Positions 1 through 6,912 of a stretch of DNA of 8,197 nt are shown here, piece after piece. Below the pieces are notes generated by a model. The model was not told where the DNA came from, did not search any database, and saw only the letters and a program-made list of their open reading frames with translations. The stretch covers positions 1-8,197 of the forward strand of contig JACAEZ010000220.1 in assembly GCA_013388565.1 (NCBI GenBank), given 5' to 3'. Source of the stretch: Campylobacterales bacterium. Lineage in GTDB: Bacteria; Campylobacterota; Campylobacteria; Campylobacterales; JACAEZ01. The stretch's first letter is position 1; every line of letters begins with the position of its first letter. The position numbers and the translations under genes are program-made.

Positions 1-200
1 GAAAACATGAGTTTGAAGAAGATGAATTAGGAATAAAACTTATGGCAAAAGCAAATTATGATACTTCTGAAGCATTAACTTTTTGGCAAGGCATGATGAA
101 ACACTCCAATCAAGAAGGTTTTGCATTTTTATCAACACACCCTTCAACAACAGATAGAATAGAAAATATTAAAAGAATAATACAAACTAGCTCCAAATAA
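1..200 (+). CDS. M48 family zinc metallopeptidase, C-terminal end (5' partial)
   Basis: Only the last 65 codons lie in the window, read from base 3 to the TAA at 198-200. The visible protein opens with KHEFEEDELGIKLMAKANYD, which matches the M48 (Ste24/Oma1/BepA-like) segment containing the third zinc ligand, usually written ExxAD-GL...AGYDP. The next block, FWQGMM followed by FLSTHPSTTDRIENIKRI, is the family's C-terminal 'STHP...RI' signature. The HExxH zinc motif must lie upstream, outside the window. Members are usually periplasmic or membrane-attached proteases that clear misfolded envelope proteins; that role is inferred from the family. The stop codon overlaps the ribosome binding site of the amidotransferase gene 10 nt downstream, so the two are probably co-transcribed. 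Confidence 0.85.
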   Translation, partial: KHEFEEDELGIKLMAKANYDTSEALTFWQGMMKHSNQEGFAFLSTHPSTTDRIENIKRIIQTSSK

Positions 201-210
201 GGATAAATAG

Positions 211-780
211 ATGATTTTGATGATTGATAATTATGATAGCTTTACTTATAATATAGTTCAATATTGCTATGAATTGGGAGCTAATTTAAAAATAGTCAGA
301 AATGATAAAATTGATATAGATGGAATAAAACGGTTAAATCCAGCTAAAATTATAATCTCTCCAGGACCTGCAACTCCAAATGAGGCTGGTATTTGTCTTG
401 ATGCTATTAAATGTTTTTCAGATAGTTTACCAATACTTGGAGTTTGCTTAGGTCATCAAGCAATAGCACAAGCATTCGGAGCTGAAATTATTAGAGCTAA
501 AAACTTAATGCATGGAAAAACATCAACTGTTAAAATCGTAAAAGATACACCAATTTTTAAAGATATACCTGAAAATTTTACCGCAACAAGGTATCACTCA
601 CTTGTTGTAAATCAAAAAAATATTCCAGATATTGTAATACCTACTGCATATAGCATTGATGATAATGAAATCATGGCATTAGAGATAAAAGATAGAGCTG
701 TTTATGGAGTTCAATTTCATCCAGAATCTATCATGAGTCAATTTGGATACAAGATTTTAGAAAATTTTTTAAATCTATAA
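211..780 (+). CDS. pabA: Aminodeoxychorismate/anthranilate synthase glutaminase subunit (PabA/TrpG)
   Basis: This class I glutamine amidotransferase releases ammonia from glutamine for a chorismate-using partner, making aminodeoxychorismate (toward p-aminobenzoate and folate) or anthranilate (toward tryptophan). The 189-residue protein is full length for the family. It starts MILMIDNYDSFTYN, has the nucleophile in GVCLGHQ (Cys79), the MHGKTS block at 100-105, and the HPES motif supplying His170 and Glu172, so the catalytic triad is complete. The ATG at 211 follows AAGGA (199-203) by 7 nt. The synthase subunit is not in the window. The neighbouring folP favours the folate role, but in many bacteria one such subunit serves both pathways, so PabA versus TrpG is not settled by sequence. 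Its stop codon abuts that of convergent folP, so its transcript must end inside folP. Confidence 0.92.
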   Translation: MILMIDNYDSFTYNIVQYCYELGANLKIVRNDKIDIDGIKRLNPAKIIISPGPATPNEAGICLDAIKCFSDSLPILGVCLGHQAIAQAFGAEIIRAKNLMHGKTSTVKIVKDTPIFKDIPENFTATRYHSLVVNQKNIPDIVIPTAYSIDDNEIMALEIKDRAVYGVQFHPESIMSQFGYKILENFLNL

Positions 781-1923
781 TCAAAAACTATTCTTTATAG
801 CTTTCCACACTTTTATAGCTTGATAATGCTCTTTTACATCATGACATCGAATGATAGAAGCTCCATTATCAAGAGATTTTAAGTGTATTGCTAATGTTCC
901 AGCCAATCTATCTTTTATATCAGATGGTGTGATTTTATCTATCATAGATTTTCTACTTGCCCCTATTAGTAGAGGTATTTGAAACTTTTTAAAGTGTGCT
1001 AGATTTTTAATTAATGTTAAATTATGCTCCAAATTTTTCCCAAAACCAATACCAACATCTAAAATAATATTTTGTACTCCAAAACTTTTAGCCATCTCTA
1101 CTCTTTGCTTGAAAAAATTATCTATATCAATCATGACATTATCATAAGTTGGATTTAATTGCATATTTGAAGGGTTATTTTGCATGTGCATTATAACTAC
1201 TGTTGCACAAAATTTTGAAGCTAGTTTTGCGATATTCTCATTTTTCAAACCTGTAATATCATTTACAATCTTAAAACCTCTATCAAGTGCATACTCCAAA
1301 CATTTATAACTATACGAATCTAAACTAAACTCTACTTTTTCATACAATTTTTGCGAATAAATTGTATCAATAACAGATTTTAACCTTAAAAACTCTTCAT
1401 CTTCACTAACCTCTAAACTTCCTGGTCTGCTAGAGATTGCCCCAATATCAATAATATCAGCTCCATCAGCTATCATTTGTTCTATTTTAGAGATTGTTTC
1501 ATTAGGTTTAAATCTGCTATCTTCATAAAAACTATCACTATTTGCATTTAAAACTCCCATGATAGATATATCAAAACTCTCTTCATCTATAAAATTTTTT
1601 AGTTCATGAGCCAAACTTTTCAAACCAAACGGTTGAGCCAACTCTTTTTTTGCCAAAATTTTTATATGTTTTTTATTACATATCAAAACACCATCTACAA
1701 ACTCACTTTTACACTCAATAACACCATTTGGTACAGCAAATTCAGCACCAATAGATAGAGCATCTTGTTTTAAAATATTTGCAGCTGGTGTTTTTATATC
1801 TTTTATATAAAATAAAAAAAGTTCACTTTTATCACTCATGATAGATATTCCACCACTGCAAACATCAAGCTTTTTAAAAATTGTTTTTACATCTGTATCA
1901 TTTGAAATTCTGTATATATTCAA
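781..1923 (-). CDS. folP: Dihydropteroate synthase
   Basis: FolP condenses p-aminobenzoate with 6-hydroxymethyl-dihydropterin pyrophosphate in cytoplasmic folate synthesis and is the target of sulfonamides. Residues about 118-380 form the TIM-barrel enzyme: MGVLNANSDSF (122-132), DIGAISSRPG (159-168), SLDS (200-203), NDITG (221-225), MHMQ (245-248), ILDVGIGFGK (287-296), GASRKS (321-326) and the final RCHD (359-362). About 115 residues precede the barrel; as far as I recall this longer form of about 380 residues is usual in Helicobacter and Campylobacter. The start is TTG at 1923: AAAGGA (minus strand, 1936-1931) lies 7 nt upstream and overlaps the stop codon of the secreted-protein gene, so translation of the two is probably coupled. 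The 3' end abuts pabA with no spacer. Confidence 0.95.
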   Translation of the reverse strand: MNIYRISNDTDVKTIFKKLDVCSGGISIMSDKSELFLFYIKDIKTPAANILKQDALSIGAEFAVPNGVIECKSEFVDGVLICNKKHIKILAKKELAQPFGLKSLAHELKNFIDEESFDISIMGVLNANSDSFYEDSRFKPNETISKIEQMIADGADIIDIGAISSRPGSLEVSEDEEFLRLKSVIDTIYSQKLYEKVEFSLDSYSYKCLEYALDRGFKIVNDITGLKNENIAKLASKFCATVVIMHMQNNPSNMQLNPTYDNVMIDIDNFFKQRVEMAKSFGVQNIILDVGIGFGKNLEHNLTLIKNLAHFKKFQIPLLIGASRKSMIDKITPSDIKDRLAGTLAIHLKSLDNGASIIRCHDVKEHYQAIKVWKAIKNSF

Positions 1924-1934
1924 AATCTAATCCT

Positions 1935-3614
1935 TTATTTATATATCCAAAAACCCTCACCTCTATTTATAGTAGAAGGATTTTTACTCCATGAAGATAG
2001 AGTTGCATTATATGTCCAACTCGATTTTATAGAACAATTTTGGCAACTAATCTCATTTTGAATAGTTATATTTTTCCCTGCACCTAAAAGTGACCAACCA
2101 CTACTTAAAGTAGAAAAGCTATCACTGCTATACTCTTGCCCTTCAAATGTGTAGCTTTTTGAAGAGCTACTTAACACCCAAATACCCTGTTTTGGATTTA
2201 AAGTAGTAGGATTTTTCGTATAACTACCATTATAGGTATATGTTGTATCACCGCTAAATATAGAAGAGTTGTAGCTTTTATTTACAGGGATAGAGACTAA
2301 ATTCCACCCTTTTTGAAGATTTAATGTAAAATTTTGATTAGTTGTTGGATATGTAGCTAAGTCTGTATTTGAAAGTGTCAATTCCAAAACTCTTCCACTT
2401 TGAAAGTTAAAAATTGCTTTTTGCCCTATAGAGCCACTGATAGCAATTTTTAATGTATTCATATCAATAAAATCTGTCTTTAAAAACTCCATACCACTTT
2501 GATATTGGCTTGAATATCCATTTGAAATATCATTAGCATTTAGCGGTTTTAGATATATTGCATACTCAACATTTGGTTTTATATCTATTTTTGCAGTTGT
2601 AGAGTTTATCTCATAAACTGGAATATCAAGCGATTTGGTTTTAAAACTCCACTCATAGTTTTTTGTAGCTCCATCAACATTAAAAGATGTTTTTACACTA
2701 TAATTTGTATTCCAATCAAGCCTATCAAGCGGAAATAGTGCAAATTCAAACTCACTAAATTTACTATTTGGATCGTTATCTTTTGTTAAAATTAATGTAT
2801 TATCCACCTTAACACCATTTTTGTACAATTCAAAAGAGATTAGTTGAACACTTTTTACAAAATATTCATTAAACTTTACACTTATAGGATTTCCACTAAC
2901 ACTATGATTTGGCAATGGGTCGGGAGACTCTTCAAAAAATGGAGGCTCAAAATCACTCATACCATTATAAGGCCACAAAATCACCTCTGGATTTTTTGCT
3001 CTTGAACTATTTTTAGCAGTATCATAACTATTCTTTTCTATTTTAAAATTATAATCTATACAAATTCCATAGTAATAATATCCATATCCACTGTAGCTAC
3101 TACCTTTACATATATCATTTATCTCTTTATTTCCCATATTATAAACATAATTTAACCCATCAATTCCAATTCCTATCTCATTTGCATCATAGTTTAAAAA
3201 ACCAAACCGATGATAAATCGCACTAAACAAATTATCAATAGAAGCTTTTACACTCTCAACACCATAAGTTACATTTTCACCCTCATAAGCATCATAACCC
3301 ACATAATTTACTCTATCTTTTGGTTCAACACCTGTAAAATATTGATAACTTTTATCCTCATAATGTCCAACTTGATTATTTGCATTTAGATATTTAGCAT
3401 GATTTTGAGAAGAGCTATTTAATAAAGTATTTAGTATAAACGGTGTCATGTTAGCACTTTGCCTTAAAAAATTTAGATACTCAACCCCAACTGACCTCTC
3501 ATAATCTAAATTTATACCCTCCCTCTTTTTTGCATGATATTCATAAACATATATATTATTTTGTGCATATAAAAAACCTGCTGTAAATATTAAAACAGTA
3601 CTTTTTCTAAACAT
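1935..3614 (-). CDS. Secreted CAP-domain protein with Ig-like segment and C-terminal repeats
   Basis: The 559-residue protein opens with a signal peptide (MFRKSTVLIFTAGFLYAQ, likely cut near residue 17). Residues about 45-190 resemble a CAP (SCP/PR-1-like) domain: helix YLNFLRQSANM, NHAKYLNANNQVGHYE (H72, H84), GENV (112-115), and AIYHRFGFLNYDANEIGIGI with H135. A tyrosine-rich loop (172-190) follows. Residues about 235-328 look like a bacterial Ig-like beta domain ending in EWSFKTKS. The C-terminus carries two related units, GWNLVSIP...KQGIWV (436-480) and GWSLLGAG...GEGFWIYK (506-559), of a kind seen on secreted Campylobacterota proteins. CAP proteins act outside the cytoplasm but their activity in bacteria is mostly unknown. 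The ATG at 3614 has AAAAGG about 9 nt upstream. It is the first gene of an operon with folP, although no functional link is evident. Confidence 0.75.
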   Translation of the reverse strand: MFRKSTVLIFTAGFLYAQNNIYVYEYHAKKREGINLDYERSVGVEYLNFLRQSANMTPFILNTLLNSSSQNHAKYLNANNQVGHYEDKSYQYFTGVEPKDRVNYVGYDAYEGENVTYGVESVKASIDNLFSAIYHRFGFLNYDANEIGIGIDGLNYVYNMGNKEINDICKGSSYSGYGYYYYGICIDYNFKIEKNSYDTAKNSSRAKNPEVILWPYNGMSDFEPPFFEESPDPLPNHSVSGNPISVKFNEYFVKSVQLISFELYKNGVKVDNTLILTKDNDPNSKFSEFEFALFPLDRLDWNTNYSVKTSFNVDGATKNYEWSFKTKSLDIPVYEINSTTAKIDIKPNVEYAIYLKPLNANDISNGYSSQYQSGMEFLKTDFIDMNTLKIAISGSIGQKAIFNFQSGRVLELTLSNTDLATYPTTNQNFTLNLQKGWNLVSIPVNKSYNSSIFSGDTTYTYNGSYTKNPTTLNPKQGIWVLSSSSKSYTFEGQEYSSDSFSTLSSGWSLLGAGKNITIQNEISCQNCSIKSSWTYNATLSSWSKNPSTINRGEGFWIYK

Positions 3615-3659
3615 ATTTAAAAACCTTTTAAAATAGATGAATTTATTTTATCCATTTAA

Positions 3660-3670
3660 TGCTTTATAAT
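3660..3670 (-). promoter_or_regulatory. Candidate -10 region for the CAP-protein/folP operon
   Basis: The minus strand reads TATAAA at 3668-3663, about 50 nt upstream of the ATG at 3614, in an AT-rich divergent spacer. The same bases give a perfect TATAAT on the plus strand (3665-3670), so the direction of this element cannot be decided by eye. Campylobacterota sigma70 promoters usually lack a clear -35 box, and none is seen here. Confidence 0.35.
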
Positions 3671-3734
3671 ACTTCAAACAAAATGTGAAAATTTTATACA
3701 ACACAACAAATTTTTATTTTAAAAAAGGTATATT

Positions 3735-3740
3735 TATAAA
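3735..3740 (+). promoter_or_regulatory. Candidate -10 box for the 5'-nucleotidase gene
   Basis: TATAAA lies behind a T- and A-rich stretch (about 3708-3730). Initiation about 7 nt downstream would give a leader of roughly 17 nt to the proposed ATA start and about 70 nt to the ATG at 3818. AT-rich spacers produce such boxes by chance, so this is tentative. Confidence 0.35.
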
Positions 3741-3752
3741 ATCTTAGTAGAG

Positions 3753-3766
3753 AAGGAGTTTGTATA
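3753..3766 (+). promoter_or_regulatory. Ribosome binding site AAGGAG before the ATA start
   Basis: AAGGAG at 3753-3758 is the best Shine-Dalgarno in the spacer. It is followed by 5 nt and then ATA (3764-3766), in frame with the nucleotidase. A second GGAG (3800-3803) precedes ATG 3818 by 14 nt, which is too far for efficient use. Both motifs sit in a repeated GGAGTTTGT (3755-3763 and 3800-3808). Confidence 0.6.
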
Positions 3767-5542
3767 AATTTTAAGTTAAAACAGAAATTAGTTACAGTCG
3801 GAGTTTGTGTCTCTTTAATGACATCAACTAATCTTTTGGCACAACAAAATAGTAAAAATGAGAGTTTTAAACTAACTATTTTACATTTAAATGACCATCA
3901 TGCACATTTAGATGGTGAAGATTTTGAATTAAATTTCGATGGCATTAAAACAAAAGTTGAATTGGGTGGTTTTCCAAGAGTTGCTACAAAAATAAAAGAG
4001 TTAAAAGCAAAAGCTATAAATCCTTTGGTTTTACATGCTGGAGATGCGATGAGTGGAACACTCTATTATACGATTTTCAAAGGTCAAGCTGATGTAGAGC
4101 TTATGAATATGATAGGTTTTGATGCCTATACATTGGGAAATCATGAGTTTGATGAGGGTGATAAAGTGTTAGCTGATTTTATTGATAAAGCTAAATTTCC
4201 AATTGTTACATCAAATGTTGAGGTAAAAAAAGGGAGTGTTTTAGAAAATAGATGGAAACCATATATAATAAAAGATATAAAGGGTGAAAAGGTCGCTATT
4301 ATTGGATTAGAGAGTGCAAATAAGACAAAAAGCTCATCAAGAGCAAGTGAAGATGTAGTCTTTTTTGATGAATTTTTTAGAGCTCAAAAATATGTATCAG
4401 AATTACAAGAAAAAGGTATAAATAAGATTATACTTCTAAGCCATTTTGGATATGAGAATGATTTAGAATTGGCTAAAAAAATTGATGGTATAGATATTAT
4501 TGTTGGTGGAGATTCTCATGCACTACTTGGAGATTTCAAAGAGTTTGGATTAAGTAGTGTAGGTGAATATCCTACAAAAACTTTATCAAAAAACAGTAAA
4601 AATGTCTGTGTTGTTCAAGCTTGGGAGTATGCAAAAGTTGTTGGAGAGTTGAATGTAGAGTTTAACTCAAAAGGTGATGTAATTAATTGTGGTGGAAAAC
4701 CAAATTTACTTATAGGTGAAACTTTTACACAAAATGATAAAGAGTTAAATAAAGAGCAAAAAAGTGCAATTTTAAAGAAAATTGAAAATAGCAACATATC
4801 TATAACAAAAGAAAATCCAGAAATTTTAGCAAAATTAAATCACTACAAAAAAGAGATAGAGGAGAAATCAAAAGAGGTTGTAGGAGTTATAAAAGAGGAT
4901 TTAAGACATATTCGTATTCCTATGACAAATTATGGCGATATGGATGGTTCATTACTGCCACTTGGAAGTGAGATTGCTCCTGTTATTGCAGAGGCTTTTT
5001 ATAATTTAAGTCTTAGAGCAGATGCTTGTATTCAAAATGCTGGTGGTGTTAGAAGTGGTTTATTGGCTGGAGAGATTAATGTGGGTGGTGTTTATACACT
5101 TCTACCTTTTTCAAATACACTATTTGAGTTTGATATAAAAGGAAGCGAGATAAAACAGCTACTTGAAGATGCGATTATAAACTATAATGACAATAGAGGT
5201 TCTGATGGTTCATTCCCTTATGCTTATGCTTTGAGATATGACATTGATATGAATAGAGAAAAAAATAGTAGAGTTTATAACTTAGAGATAAAAGATAGAA
5301 AAACAAAAAAATGGCAACCTCTTGAAGCTGATAAATCATATGTAATAGTTACAAATAGCTATATAGCAAATGGTAAAGATGGCTATACTACACTAAAAGA
5401 GCTATCAAATAGAGGCAAAGGAATAGATACATATTTAGATTATGCTATGAGTTTTGTAAATTATGCAAAAGAGAAAAAAGAGATAAGCAGATTACCAAAA
5501 GATGAACATTGTATTAAGAGTTATACTTTGTTGAAAAAATAG
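3764..5542 (+). CDS. Exported 5'-nucleotidase/metallophosphatase (UshA/NadN-like), apparent ATA start
   Basis: This two-domain periplasmic nucleotidase should hydrolyse nucleotides (UshA-like) or NAD and its products (NadN-like), allowing uptake of nucleosides and phosphate. Numbering from the ATA at 3764 gives 592 residues. The metal site shows LND-HH (D44, H46), HAGD (D94), GNHEFD (N126, H127), SHFGY (H227) and GGDSH (H252). The C-terminal substrate domain has QNAGGVR (424-430), FPYAY (484-488) and NSYIANGKDGY (531-541). Start choice: the first standard codon is ATG at 3818, but the 18 codons before it (NFKLKQKLVTVGVCVSL and so on) complete a textbook signal peptide ending LLAQQ. AAGGAG (3753-3758) sits 5 nt before an in-frame ATA, where related genes would be expected to have ATG. 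There is no in-frame ATG, GTG or TTG between 3740 and 3818. UshA versus NadN cannot be decided by eye. Confidence 0.88.
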   Translation: MNFKLKQKLVTVGVCVSLMTSTNLLAQQNSKNESFKLTILHLNDHHAHLDGEDFELNFDGIKTKVELGGFPRVATKIKELKAKAINPLVLHAGDAMSGTLYYTIFKGQADVELMNMIGFDAYTLGNHEFDEGDKVLADFIDKAKFPIVTSNVEVKKGSVLENRWKPYIIKDIKGEKVAIIGLESANKTKSSSRASEDVVFFDEFFRAQKYVSELQEKGINKIILLSHFGYENDLELAKKIDGIDIIVGGDSHALLGDFKEFGLSSVGEYPTKTLSKNSKNVCVVQAWEYAKVVGELNVEFNSKGDVINCGGKPNLLIGETFTQNDKELNKEQKSAILKKIENSNISITKENPEILAKLNHYKKEIEEKSKEVVGVIKEDLRHIRIPMTNYGDMDGSLLPLGSEIAPVIAEAFYNLSLRADACIQNAGGVRSGLLAGEINVGGVYTLLPFSNTLFEFDIKGSEIKQLLEDAIINYNDNRGSDGSFPYAYALRYDIDMNREKNSRVYNLEIKDRKTKKWQPLEADKSYVIVTNSYIANGKDGYTTLKELSNRGKGIDTYLDYAMSFVNYAKEKKEISRLPKDEHCIKSYTLLKK

Positions 5543-5578
5543 CAATTTAAAATCAAATATTTTTACACTCTTTTTCAC

Positions 5579-5587
5579 TGTTACAAT
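5579..5587 (+). promoter_or_regulatory. Extended -10 promoter of thiL
   Basis: TG at 5579-5580 followed by TACAAT at 5582-5587 matches the extended -10 form TGnTAnAAT. Upstream is a T-rich run with TTTACA at 5562-5567, but its spacing (14 nt) is too short for a normal -35. Transcription would start near 5594, leaving a leader of about 24 nt with AAGGA (5608-5612) 5 nt before the thiL ATG. Confidence 0.5.
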
Positions 5588-5617
5588 TTCAAAAAAATAA
5601 GCTTATTAAGGATATTC

Positions 5618-6439
5618 ATGAATAAAGAGGATTTTTTTATCAAAAATATAAAATCAAACAAAATAATCGGCGACGATGGAGCTTTTATCGATGGATATGT
5701 CTATAGCATGGATGCTTTTTATGAAGATACACACTTTAAAAGAGAGTGGATGAGTTTAAAACAGATTGCAAAAAAAAGTTTTTTAGTCAATATTTCAGAT
5801 GCAATTGTCATGAACTCATACCCAAAATATGCCTTGATTTCTATCTCTATTCCAAAACATTACACAAAAAGTGATTTAGTCGAGTTAGCTGATGGATTTA
5901 AAGATGTTGCTAGTGAATTTAATATAGAGATAATCGGTGGCGATACAATAAAATCAGACAAACTTACAATCTCTATTACAATTATTTCAGAGTGTAAAAA
6001 TCCAATCTTTAGAAAAGGATTAAAACCAAATCAGCTTATTGCATACACAGGAAAATTAGGAAGTGTTAGAAAAGAGTTAGATTATCTATTTAAATACAAT
6101 CAAATATCTAGCAATTCAAAATTTATCACACCAATTTTAAAACCTAAATTTTTTTACGAAATATCACCATTTATAACTTGTGGCATGGATATTTCAGATG
6201 GACTTTTTTTTGAATTAGAAAGATTATCTAAAATAAATAAAGTTGGTTTTGATTTTTTTAAGCCAATTTCAAAAAGTGTAGGGTGCAGTGGAGAAGAGTA
6301 TGAAATGTTGATATGTTTTGATAAAAAAGATAGAGATAAAATTTTAAAAATAGCAAAGCTTCATGAAGTAGATTTAACAATTTTTGGAATGTCAACTCAT
6401 GGAAGATTTAAATGTATCTGCAAACCACACCACTTTTAA
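5618..6439 (+). CDS. thiL: Thiamine-monophosphate kinase
   Basis: ThiL phosphorylates thiamine monophosphate to the active cofactor thiamine diphosphate with ATP, the last step of thiamine synthesis. The 273-residue protein shows the family's AIRS/PurM-like motifs in order: IGDDGA (17-22), SMDAF with D32 and DTH (37-39), NISDAIVM (58-65, usually NxSDxxAMG), GGDT (107-110), GMDISDGL (189-196) and SGEEYEML (224-231, usually SGEDYELL). All the acidic metal- and phosphate-binding positions I can place are present. It is shorter than the E. coli enzyme (about 325), which I believe is normal for Campylobacterota. The ATG at 5618 has AAGGA 5 nt upstream. No intact gene follows on this strand; downstream lie only gene remnants. 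Confidence 0.93.
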   Translation: MNKEDFFIKNIKSNKIIGDDGAFIDGYVYSMDAFYEDTHFKREWMSLKQIAKKSFLVNISDAIVMNSYPKYALISISIPKHYTKSDLVELADGFKDVASEFNIEIIGGDTIKSDKLTISITIISECKNPIFRKGLKPNQLIAYTGKLGSVRKELDYLFKYNQISSNSKFITPILKPKFFYEISPFITCGMDISDGLFFELERLSKINKVGFDFFKPISKSVGCSGEEYEMLICFDKKDRDKILKIAKLHEVDLTIFGMSTHGRFKCICKPHHF

Positions 6440-6460
6440 ATAATATCAACAAATAAGCTT

Positions 6461-6553
6461 ATGCCAAATAGCAAAAAAAGATTTTTGTTTATAACAGCAA
6501 CAAATACACTAGATGATAAAACTCAAATCGTAGATTTATCAGTTGTGATATAG
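6461..6553 (+). pseudogene. Small ORF, possible N-terminal scrap of a BioD-like protein
   Basis: A 30-codon ORF begins 21 nt after thiL. Residues 5-16, KKRFLFITATNT, resemble the beta strand and start of the P-loop of dethiobiotin synthetases (FITATNTxxGKT), but here the loop reads LDDKT with no glycine before the lysine, and the frame stops soon after. No convincing Shine-Dalgarno precedes it. It could equally be chance in AT-rich DNA; I list it because it sits among other debris. Confidence 0.2.
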
Positions 6554-6591
6554 ACAAAGAGTATTTTGAGATAGTCCAAAAGAGAGACTAA
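6520..6591 (+). pseudogene. C-terminal remnant of a DNA adenine methyltransferase
   Basis: After a stop at 6517-6519, one frame encodes NSNRRFISCDIDKEYFEIVQKRD and then TAA. The RRFISCDIDKEYFEIVQKR part closely fits the segment downstream of motif I in beta-class N6-adenine methyltransferases (pattern R-FIG-[DE]IDKEY-EIAQKR), where the acidic residue after the strand contacts S-adenosylmethionine. Everything upstream, including the catalytic DPPY and FxGxG motifs, is missing, so this is a tail fragment and not a working enzyme. The usual glycine of 'FIG' is serine here. It suggests that a restriction-modification or orphan methyltransferase gene once stood beside thiL and was deleted. Confidence 0.5.
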
Positions 6592-6624
6592 AAAAGAAAC
6601 AAACCATTTTAAGATTAAAGGTTT
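6590..6624 (-). terminator. Candidate terminator of the minus-strand toxin-region transcript
   Basis: On the minus strand AAACC (6624-6620) pairs with GGTTT (6605-6601). An inner TTTA/TAAA pair sits in the loop with a two-base bulge. The T-rich run GTTTCTTTTTT (6600-6590) follows directly. The stem is weak in GC but well placed: it overlaps the TAA (6625-6623) of the last reading frame on this strand. Confidence 0.4.
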
Positions 6625-6912
6625 AAGAGGCTCTTTGGTAGAGTTCTTTTTTGCTTATTTGAATTGCATTTAATATCTGCTTAATAACCTTTTTTGTTAA
6701 TATATCTTTTGAATTAGAATTTAAACACAATCTTTTACATTTTTGATTTAAAGATATAAATTTGCTTGTACTTATATTGTCTAAAAATCTATATTTTCAT
6801 CTATCGTTTCAATAAAAAACGGTATATTCATAATATCATTTAGAAAAATATCTGTATCAAAATAATCTAATGTTATCTCGTATAGTCTCAAAACCTCTTT
6901 TAAATCTTTCAT
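6623..6912 (-). pseudogene. Frameshifted small ORF downstream of the toxin-like gene; possible immunity protein
   Basis: ATG at 6912 has AAAGG 8 nt upstream and opens a 43-codon frame, MKDLKEVLRLYEITLDYFDT to DENIDF, stopping at TAG 6781-6783. The stop follows an A5 run (plus strand 6783-6787). One extra A would join it seamlessly to LDNISTSKFISLNQK and onward, giving a single protein of 96 residues ending at 6623. The second half stays open for more than 50 codons in DNA of only about 20-25% GC, which would be unusual by chance. The start overlaps the end of the nuclease-like ORF by 56 nt, as toxin and immunity or antitoxin genes often do. I do not recognise the family; 'immunity' is inferred only from position and size. 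The slip could be a real mutation, programmed, or a sequencing error. Confidence 0.45.
6629..6652 (+). terminator. Weak candidate terminator downstream of thiL
   Basis: CTCT (6631-6634), loop TTGGT, AGAG (6640-6643), extendable by two G-U pairs, is followed directly by TTCTTTTTT (6644-6652). The stem is short. It is the only hairpin plus T-run I see on the plus strand after thiL. Confidence 0.3.

Noticed and set aside
936..1460. Sulfonamide-resistance (sul-type) gene
   Set aside because: Length, the extra N-terminal domain and composition match a native Campylobacterota FolP rather than a mobile sul gene.
3818..3820. ATG 3818 as the true nucleotidase start
   Set aside because: It would begin in the middle of the signal peptide, lacks a well-spaced Shine-Dalgarno, and discards an obvious positively charged n-region.
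4615..4797. Minus-strand 60-codon frame inside the nucleotidase gene
   Set aside because: It lies wholly antisense to a well-supported coding region, its product is low-complexity hydrophobic, and no ribosome binding site was evident.
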